Shown piece after piece: positions 1 to 6,300 of a DNA stretch of 6,819 bases. Numbering within the stretch: position 1 is the stretch's first letter; the number at the start of each line of letters is the position of its first letter. The DNA is from Clostridia bacterium. GTDB lineage: Bacteria; Bacillota; Clostridia; Oscillospirales; CAG-272. Location of the stretch: NCBI GenBank assembly GCA_900770145.1, contig CAAGJL010000002.1, forward strand, positions 1-6,819, given 5' to 3'. Made by a program: the position numbers and the translations under genes. Under the pieces are notes generated by a model. The model was not told where the DNA came from. It saw only the letters and a list, made by a program, of their open reading frames with translations, and ran no database searches.

Positions 1-45
1 AAACCGGGGGAAAGATGATTTTTCCCTTTTTTACCAAAACGAAAA

Positions 46-75
46 CCCCCCCCCCCCCCCCACGGGGGGGGGGGG
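46..75 (-). terminator. C-run/G-run hairpin downstream of galE (possible terminator or assembly artefact)
   Basis: On the plus strand there are sixteen C (46-61), then A, C, and twelve G (64-75). Read on the minus strand, which is the direction of galE, this is C12-GT-G16 followed by TTTTCGTTTT, about 34 bases after the galE stop. A stem of up to 12 G-C pairs followed by a broken T-run has the layout of an intrinsic terminator for the glmM-galE operon. A stem made only of homopolymers is very unusual, and it lies within 80 bases of the window edge. Poly-G read artefacts or a collapsed contig end are serious alternatives, so the position is supported but the exact sequence is doubtful. Confidence 0.4.
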
Positions 76-109
76 TGGCGCAAATTTGAGATTTTATACA
101 ACCGACAGA

Positions 110-1120
110 TCAGTCGTCATACCCGTTCGGGTTATGGGACTGCCAGTTCCAAGAGTCACGTACCATATCTTCCAGCCCCAGCTCCGCGTGCCAGCCGAGC
201 ACCTTGCCCGCTTTGGCGGAATCCGCGTAGCATGCGGCAATGTCGCCCGCGCGCCGGGGGGCGATCACATACGGCACCTTCACGTTGTTCACGCGGCTGA
301 ACGTGTTGACCATGTCCAGCACGCTGTACCCCACGCCCGTGCCGAGGTTGAAAATGCCAACGCCGGGTTCGGTATATCCCAGCGCCGCCACGTGCCCGCG
401 CGCCAGATCCACCACATGGATATAATCGCGCACGCCGGTGCCGTCCGGGGTGGGATAATCATTCCCGAATACCGACAGTTTTTCCAATTTGCCGACCGCC
501 ACCTGCGTGATATAAGGCATCAGGTTGTTGGGGATACCGTTCGGACTTTCGCCGATTCTGCCGCTCTGATGTGCCCCGACGGGGTTGAAATAGCGCAGGA
601 GAATCGCCTGAAAATCCGGGTTGGCGCGGCAGTAGTCCTTGAGAATCTGCTCGATCATAAACTTCGTCCAGCCATAGGGGTTGGAGCAGTTTCCGGTGGG
701 CATATCCTCGGTAATAGGGCACTTTTCGGGGGTGCCGTACACCGTAGCGGAGGAGCTGAAAATCAGCCGCTTCACGCCCGCTTTTTTCATCGTACGCAAC
801 AGTACAAAGGTCGAGTCAAGGTTGTTGGAGTAATACTCCAAGGGCTTGCGTACCGACTCACCCACGGCTTTGAGACCCGCAAAATGCACCACGGCGTCGA
901 TCTTCTCTGCCGCAAACAACCGATCCATCGCCGCTTCGTCCGCCACGTCTGCCGTGTAAAGCGGAATTTTCTTTCCGGTCAGCTCTTCCACGCGTGTCAT
1001 CACCTTAGGGGAGCTGTTGGAAAAGTTATCCACTACCACCACATCGTGCCCGGCTTTGCACATTTCCACTACCGTATGGGTACCGATATATCCGGCGCCG
1101 CCCGTCAACAATACTCTCAT
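110..1120 (-). CDS. galE: UDP-glucose/UDP-N-acetylglucosamine 4-epimerase (GalE)
   Basis: Predicted NAD-dependent cytosolic epimerase of the extended short-chain dehydrogenase family. It interconverts UDP-Glc with UDP-Gal and probably UDP-GlcNAc with UDP-GalNAc. The 336-residue protein has the usual family length. The N-terminal Rossmann motif TGGAGYIG supplies G7, G10 and G13, and D31-N32 follows strand 2. The catalytic triad is visible as S124 in FSSSATVYG and Y149-x3-K153 in NPYGWTK, the same numbers I recall for E. coli GalE. The C-terminal GTGVGYSVL and the WQ-x-NPxGY ending are also typical. C297 in GDIAACYAD aligns with E. coli Y299 and human C307, the gate residue that lets N-acetylated sugars fit. 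I chose the ATG at 1120 because it starts directly at the Rossmann strand (MRVLLTGG) and has the purine-rich AGAAAGAGAG upstream. A longer in-frame start at 1288 would run back into the preceding gene. It is the last gene of the glmM operon, 32 bases after its neighbour. Family assignment is near certain; N-acetyl substrate use is inference. Confidence 0.96.
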   Translation of the reverse strand: MRVLLTGGAGYIGTHTVVEMCKAGHDVVVVDNFSNSSPKVMTRVEELTGKKIPLYTADVADEAAMDRLFAAEKIDAVVHFAGLKAVGESVRKPLEYYSNNLDSTFVLLRTMKKAGVKRLIFSSSATVYGTPEKCPITEDMPTGNCSNPYGWTKFMIEQILKDYCRANPDFQAILLRYFNPVGAHQSGRIGESPNGIPNNLMPYITQVAVGKLEKLSVFGNDYPTPDGTGVRDYIHVVDLARGHVAALGYTEPGVGIFNLGTGVGYSVLDMVNTFSRVNNVKVPYVIAPRRAGDIAACYADSAKAGKVLGWHAELGLEDMVRDSWNWQSHNPNGYDD

Positions 1121-1152
1121 TTCTATCTCTCTTTCTGCCCTTTCGGGAATTT

Positions 1153-1824
1153 TTACTTTTTGCGTATCACTACGTTTCCTTTGGCTTTGTAAATAGAATC
1201 CGCCCGAACAACCCCACGCACGGAGGAAAGCGGGTACACCGAGGTGCGCCTGCCGATCACGGTGCCGGGGTTCAGCACACAGCCGCACCCGATCTCGGCA
1301 AAGTCGCCCAACATCGCGCCCACCTTTTTGCGCCCGGTCTCCACCGCAAAATCCGCCCCGCGGAACACCACCGGGGTCTTGTCACCCTTGACGTTGGAGG
1401 TCACGGCTCCGGCGCCCATATGCGCGCGGTAACCGAGAATCGAATCCCCCACATAGTTGTAATGCGGCACCTGCACGCCGTCAAACAGAATCACGTTTTT
1501 CAGCTCCGTGGAGTTTCCCACCACCGCGCCGCATCCGATCAGGGCATTGCCGCGGATAAACGCGCAATGGCGCACTTCGGTTTTCTCCCCCACGATACAG
1601 GGACCCGCAATGGAAGCAGTGGGCGCCACCGTCGCGCTTTTGGCAATCCAGACATCCTCTGCCGGGTGGTCATACAGCGCCGCGTCAAGCCCCGCGCCGA
1701 TCTCCCGGATCCAGTCGCCAATCTGCGCCAGCGCCTCGTGCGGATAGGTCAGGGCTTTCAGTTTATCCCCCGCAACGGTATGCGAAAAGTCAAAAAGTTC
1801 ACTCGTTTCCATGCCGATTTTCAT
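1153..1824 (-). CDS. Stand-alone left-handed beta-helix protein resembling the GlmU acetyltransferase domain
   Basis: The 223-residue protein has a short helical N-terminus (residues 1-55) and then hexapeptide repeats of a left-handed beta helix, roughly residues 57-205. Such proteins are usually trimeric acyltransferases. The middle aligns without gaps to the C-terminal half of GlmU, which N-acetylates GlcN-1-P with acetyl-CoA. R91, E107, K109, H121, Y124 and N144 fall at the spacing of E. coli R333, E349, K351, H363 (catalytic base), Y366 and N386 (numbers recalled). The position of N377 is H135 here, and K149 is near the K392 position. The GlmU uridylyltransferase half is absent, so database names such as 'UDP-GlcNAc pyrophosphorylase' would mislead. 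The ATG at 1824 overlaps the glmM stop as ATGA, indicating translational coupling. A second ATG at 1812 (METSEL) is possible, and an upstream ATG at 1884 lies inside glmM and is rejected. Its place directly after glmM supports a role on GlcN-1-P. The fold is certain; the substrate is inferred. Confidence 0.85.
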   Translation of the reverse strand: MKIGMETSELFDFSHTVAGDKLKALTYPHEALAQIGDWIREIGAGLDAALYDHPAEDVWIAKSATVAPTASIAGPCIVGEKTEVRHCAFIRGNALIGCGAVVGNSTELKNVILFDGVQVPHYNYVGDSILGYRAHMGAGAVTSNVKGDKTPVVFRGADFAVETGRKKVGAMLGDFAEIGCGCVLNPGTVIGRRTSVYPLSSVRGVVRADSIYKAKGNVVIRKK

Positions 1825-3164
1825 TCCACGCACAGCCCCCGTTCTTTCATCACGGCAACCACGGTGTTCACGCAGGCAAGGCAACGTTCTTTGGTTTCCG
1901 CCTCCGCCATCACGCGCACCATCGGCTCCGTGCCACTGGCACGCACCAGCATCCGCCCCGTATCCCCGAGAATGCGGCTCTGCGCCTCTACCGCCGCCAA
2001 AACGGCTTCATCTTGCAGGGCGGTGGCTTTGTCCTTTACCCGCACGTTCAGCAACACCTGCGGATACGGTTGAAATCCGGCGGTCAGCTCGGAGAGCGGT
2101 CTCTCTTCGGAGCACAGCAATTCCATCAAGGAAATGGCGGTCAGAATGCCGTCCCCGGTGTTGGCGTATTTGCTGAAAATAATGTGCCCCGATTGCTCTC
2201 CGCCCAGGCGAAATCCGTTTTTCGCCATACATTCATAGACGTATTTATCGCCTACGGCGGTTTTTTCATAAGAAATCCCCTCGGCTTCCAACGCCTTATA
2301 GAGCCCGAAGTTGGACATCACCGTGGTTACCACCGTGTTGTGATCCAACTGCCCGCGGGATTTCAGATATTTGCTCATCATATACAGAATCGCGTCACCG
2401 TCTGCCACGTTGCCCTTTTCGTCCACGGCGATACAGCGGTCGGCATCCCCGTCGAAAGCAAAGCCGATATCCAGTTTGTTGCGCAGAACGTATTCCTGCA
2501 ACCGCTCGATATGAGTGGAGCCGGCGTCGCGGTTGATATTGAACCCGTCCGGGTGGTTGTGAATGATATAAGTGTCCGCGCCCAGCGCGTTGAAAACGTT
2601 TTGCGCAATCATATAGGCGCTGCCGTTGGCGCAGTCCAGCCCCACACGCTTGCCGCGATAGGAGACGGTGGCAAGAGAGATGAGATATCCGATATAACGG
2701 TTTCTGCCCGCCACGTAGTCTACCACAATGCCTACGTTTTCGCCGGCGGCGAAAGGCAGTTCCTGCCCCTCATCCAAGTAGTTTTCCAGTGCCTCAATCG
2801 TCTCATCCTCCATTTTTTCGCCGTTGGAGTTGATCAGTTTGATGCCGTTATCATAGTAAGGGTTATGACTGGCGGAAATCATAATGCCGCAGTCAAAGTG
2901 GTCAAATCTGGTAACATAGGAAACGCTGGGGGTCGTGGTCACGTGCAGAATATAGGCGTCCGCGCCGGAGGCGGTCAGCCCCGCCGCCAGGGAATACTCC
3001 AACGTGTAGGAGGAAATGCGGGTGTCTTTGCCGATTACGATTTTTGCCTTGTGAGATTTGCCGTAGTACCAACCGAGAAAGCGCCCGATTTTCCAGGCGT
3101 GCTCGGAGGTCAGCGCCACATTTGCCTCACCGCGAAAGCCGTCCGTACCAAAATACTTGCTCAT
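1821..3164 (-). CDS. glmM: Phosphoglucosamine mutase (GlmM), alpha-D-phosphohexomutase family
   Basis: Predicted cytosolic enzyme converting glucosamine-6-phosphate to glucosamine-1-phosphate, the step before GlmU in making UDP-GlcNAc for peptidoglycan. All four phosphohexomutase signatures are present in 447 residues, the normal length. They are the N-terminal KYFGTDGFRG, the phosphoserine loop SASHNPYYDNGIK with S99 as phosphorylated residue, the metal loop DGDADR with D238, D240 and D242, the sugar loop GGEQSGH (321-327), and the phosphate-binding loop RASGTEPMVR (408-417). The glmM assignment, rather than a phosphogluco- or phosphomannomutase, rests on the FGTDGFRGEANV start, the EQSGH sugar loop and the adjacent GlmU-like gene. 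The ATG at 3164 is preceded by GAGGGG five bases upstream and begins exactly at the conserved N-terminus. It is the first gene of the operon, expressed from the promoter at 3212-3240 with an untranslated leader of about 40 bases. Its stop overlaps the next start by four bases. Phosphomannomutase side activity is possible. No key residue is missing. Confidence 0.93.
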   Translation of the reverse strand: MSKYFGTDGFRGEANVALTSEHAWKIGRFLGWYYGKSHKAKIVIGKDTRISSYTLEYSLAAGLTASGADAYILHVTTTPSVSYVTRFDHFDCGIMISASHNPYYDNGIKLINSNGEKMEDETIEALENYLDEGQELPFAAGENVGIVVDYVAGRNRYIGYLISLATVSYRGKRVGLDCANGSAYMIAQNVFNALGADTYIIHNHPDGFNINRDAGSTHIERLQEYVLRNKLDIGFAFDGDADRCIAVDEKGNVADGDAILYMMSKYLKSRGQLDHNTVVTTVMSNFGLYKALEAEGISYEKTAVGDKYVYECMAKNGFRLGGEQSGHIIFSKYANTGDGILTAISLMELLCSEERPLSELTAGFQPYPQVLLNVRVKDKATALQDEAVLAAVEAQSRILGDTGRMLVRASGTEPMVRVMAEAETKERCLACVNTVVAVMKERGLCVE

Positions 3165-3177
3165 TCCTGCCCCTCAT
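3165..3177 (-). promoter_or_regulatory. Ribosome binding site of glmM
   Basis: The minus strand reads GATGAGGGGCAGGA immediately before the ATG at 3164. GAGGGG pairs with the anti-Shine-Dalgarno sequence at a spacing of five bases. An ATG embedded in this site (GATGAGG) is 13 bases upstream and out of frame, so it does not compete as an in-frame start. Confidence 0.7.
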
Positions 3178-3211
3178 CTTTCTCCAAAAGTAAAAACAAC
3201 CTCTATCATAA

Positions 3212-3240
3212 AGTATAGTATAAAACGCGCGGAATGTCAA
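3212..3240 (-). promoter_or_regulatory. Consensus sigma-70/sigma-A promoter for the glmM operon
   Basis: Read on the minus strand, TTGACA (3240-3235) is followed by exactly 17 bases and then TATACT (3217-3212). This is a perfect -35 and a five-of-six -10 at ideal spacing. A second overlapping TATACT at 3222-3217 would give a spacer of only 12 and is not used in this reading. The start of transcription is expected near 3205-3207, giving a leader of about 40 bases before the glmM ATG. The -35 box lies in the loop and first stem pairs of the hairpin at 3222-3256. The sequence implies strong constitutive expression; no operator was recognised. Confidence 0.85.
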
Positions 3241-3256
3241 GCATTCCGCGCGTTTT
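3222..3256 (-). terminator. Perfect 15-bp hairpin with T-run, interleaved with the glmM promoter
   Basis: AAAACGCGCGGAATG and CATTCCGCGCGTTTT form a perfect 15-pair stem around a five-base loop. On the minus strand the loop is CTTGA and the stem is followed by TTTTATACT; on the plus strand it is followed by TTTTT. It can therefore act as an intrinsic terminator in either direction. For the upstream lipoprotein gene it would be the second terminator, about 90 bases after the stop. The minus-strand loop and first stem bases spell the TTGACA box of the next promoter, and the T-run merges into its -10 region. Confidence 0.75.
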
Positions 3257-3290
3257 TCGGGAAAATCAAAAGAAATTACCGCAAAGAGAA

Positions 3291-3318
3291 CCACCCCCTG
3301 CCTTTCGGCAGGGGGTGG
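3291..3318 (-). terminator. Strong GC hairpin with GAAA loop after the lipoprotein gene
   Basis: CCACCCCCTGCC and GGCAGGGGGTGG form a perfect 12-pair stem. The loop reads GAAA on the minus strand, a GNRA tetraloop that stabilises RNA hairpins. It lies 27 bases after the stop of the large lipoprotein gene. The following minus-strand sequence TTCTCTTTGC is only moderately T-rich, so it may be a weaker terminator or a 3'-end stabiliser that works together with the second hairpin at 3222-3256. Confidence 0.7.
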
Positions 3319-3345
3319 GGTTTCCTTATTGCTTAAGGGTTGTAA

Positions 3346-6300
3346 TTAGGCACCAGCCTTTGCAATCCAGAACGCAACCACAGAGTTTGCTTCAGCAACG
3401 TTCGTAACGCTCGCGCTGTTCAAAGACGTGATCAAGTTTGCAAGGTTTTCATTGATGACATTCTCAGCAATGCCGGCTGCTTTGGTCTTGGTCAGATACT
3501 CGGCAACGCCGGCAACTTTCGCAAGGGTCAGGAGGTAATCCTTACCGCTCTCGTTGTTCTCACCGTTGGGAGCAAACTGGCAGTCATCATCGCAGTACAC
3601 GTTGTTGTAAGCCTCAATCAAACCGTAGATTCTTGCGGTCTCGGTTGCAGTTGCCTCATAGTTGCTTGCGTCAACCTTATCGAAAGTAACCAAAGCATCA
3701 ATAGCAGCTCTGATTTCATTCGCCTTTGCAGTTGCACCGTTTACAATCTCGGTGTAAGCAGCATACTTCACAGCAAACTCAGCGTGCTTGGTGTACTCTT
3801 CAAACAACTCGGTCTCATCATTCAGGTCGGTGTAGTAAGCCTCGACAGCCGCGTAAGCCTCATTCACGGTCTTGTAGGCCGTGGTGTGGATCGTCATCGT
3901 TTCGCCCATTACAGCGTCTGCGTCTGCAATCCATTTTTCGATCACAATCTTAGCAGCCTCGTAGGTCTCTACGATTGCGGTGTTCTTGGTGTTCAGAATG
4001 TCGTAGTTAGCTTTGGTAACGAACTTGTAGGCGTCGGTGGTAGAGCCCTGCTTCAGCACGTTTGCGGTTGCCGCAAGTGCGTCCTCCACAGAAATGCCTG
4101 CGGTGAAGTACTTGTCAATCATCCACTTCGTGTTGAAGTCGTTCATCAGTTCAGTGATGACCTTGTAGTTGTTCAGGTCGTCGGTCTTCAGCTCGGCAAT
4201 TGCAGCAATTCTCGTGTTGAGATCAGCGGCAACAGCCTCAGCCTCTTCAGCAAGAGTCTTGTACTGATTCAAGCATTCCTGCAGACGATCTGCCAGCTCA
4301 TCAAAGCTTACAGGATCCTGGTTTGCGCTGGGTGCGATCTTATCGCTCGGCTTCAAGCCAAAGGTGGCAGCAGCCGCAGTGATCTTCTCAAAGGCCTCGC
4401 GGATCTGGTTGCCCATATCCAGTTTCACGCCATTGTCTTCCACCGCCTGGATTGCCGCATCAGCCTTCACCCAAGCCTCGTATGCGGCCTTGGAGAAGTC
4501 ATTGTACAGAGCGTTCAGTTGAGCCAGCAAGCAGTCCTCGGAAAGGACGTTGTTGCCTTCCCCGTCCGTGATGTACAGGATAGCCTCAGGAGCGGTGACG
4601 GAGTTCGCAGCCAAAGTGGTCTTCAAAGTGTCGCAAGCAGTGTTCACTGCGTTCTTGAAAGTGTTAATCAGGTCGTACTGGGTGAAGGAGGTGAATTTGA
4701 GCTCCTCGCCGGTGGTAAGTTTCGCCTTCACTTCATTCATTGCCTTAACAACAGCAGCGTAAGCATCCACAAATGCTTTTGCGTTGTCTCTGGTAGCCTG
4801 AGGAACCATCAGCAGTTTGTTGTGGTCGGTATCCTTGTAGTTGGCAACATTCTCGATCATCCCGTCGAGCTGAGCAACCAGAGCCTGATAGCCTTTCATC
4901 AGACCGTCATTGGTCACATCGATAACCACATTGCCGGTGATCAGTGCATTGATCTTCGCGAGGATAGCGTCATCTACGGTCACTTTCGCGCCGTCCACTT
5001 CGGCAAATTCGTCGTGAATTGCTTTCATGGCAAGGACATAAGTCACAGAGGTATTCAGATCCTTGTATGCGGTCTCGCCGAGAATCTGATACACGTTCTC
5101 AATCTCAATGTCGTTATTGCAGCCCGTGTAGGTGCCGTAATCAGCGTCGCTCTTGTAAGCGCTGGAGGTCATCCAAGTGTTAATCGTGTTGAGCAGATTG
5201 CCGTTAACCAGGTCGTTCCAAGCGGGTCTCACATTTTCGGAGCCGCTGTAGTTCTCCCAGTTGAACGTCATCGTGATGTTCTCCGCTGCGTAAGCCTTGG
5301 CAGCTTTCAGCAGTTCGATTCTCTTTGCATAGCCGTTGACTTCAGCGCCCATTGCAAGAGAGTTGGCAACCACGTCAGCCTCAGCCAGCACGCCGTTACC
5401 CTCGGCGTCAACGATGCCATAGAAAGCATTGTAAGTGTTATTCGCAAAGTAAGTGGTCTTGAAAGTGTTCAGCTTTTCCACAGCGGTGGCAACAAGACTA
5501 TCCGTGACGTTGATTACCACAGTCTTGCCGGTCAGGTTTTCGTTGACATAATTCGCAACGTCGTTCTTGCCGGCTTCAACAGCTGCGAAGAAGTTGTCAT
5601 ATGCAGCCTTTACGGTCTCATAATCGGCAACTTTCGCCAAATCCTCGGGGGTTGCTTTCGCAACGAGTTTCTCGTAAGCAGCCACGATTGCCCTGAAGTC
5701 GGTCTTGGTCTTCTCGTTGTTCGCGATGACCTTGAAAGCGTCCAGTTTCTCGCGGAGGGTCTCCACAAGGGTCTTCAGGTTTGCCTTAGCTTCTGCCAGC
5801 TGAGCAAAAGCGTTCACAACCTCTTCCTCGGTGGTCGCTCTTGCCAGGAAGAATTTGATCGTTTCAATCTTCTTCTGGAAAGCTTCGATCTCCTCGTCAG
5901 CGTAAGGACCTTCCTCAACCTCGTTTGCCTGGTCGATAAAGTTCTTGAAAGAGTACTCGCCGTTGCCGTTGAGCATCTCGGTCAGAGCGATGTAGTCGTC
6001 CAGGAATTTCTTTTCCTGCAGAGTCTTCACAGAATTCTGCAGAGCGGTAACATAAGCAGACAGCGTAGCCAGATCGGTTGCCGGAGCATCGCCGGAAGCA
6101 CTGCCGTTCACTTTCGCTTCCAGGGCGGCAAGTCTGTCCGTAACGCCCTTGATGCTGTTGTTCACAGAAGTTTCAAGAGCATCAATCTTATCGTTGATCG
6201 TTTTCTGTACGCCAGCTACGTATTTTTCCATTGCGTCCGTCGTCGTGAGGGAACCGACTTTGGTCTGCAGATTTTTGAGAGCAGTTTGCAGCTCAGTGAT

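Noticed and set aside
8..26. Small hairpin GGGAAA/TTTCCC at the left edge
   Set aside because: It has only six pairs with a seven-base loop in a low-complexity edge next to the suspicious homopolymers. It is too weak to call.
86..1192. Long plus-strand open frame opposite galE (368 codons)
   Set aside because: It is the antisense shadow of a GC-rich gene. Its translation is His/Arg/Val/Gly-rich without recognisable motifs, while the opposite strand has every GalE signature.
1121..1288. N-terminal extension of galE to the ATG at 1288
   Set aside because: The extra 56 residues overlap the end of the GlmU-like gene and precede the Rossmann start that should be at the N-terminus. The ATG at 1120 has a purine-rich site upstream.
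1825..1884. Upstream start of the GlmU-like gene at 1884
   Set aside because: It lies 60 bases inside glmM in another frame. The ATGA overlap at 1821-1824 is the usual coupled start.
2013..3218. Long plus-strand open frame opposite glmM (401 codons)
   Set aside because: It is an antisense shadow. The minus strand carries all phosphohexomutase motifs, and this frame has no motif and no convincing ribosome binding site.
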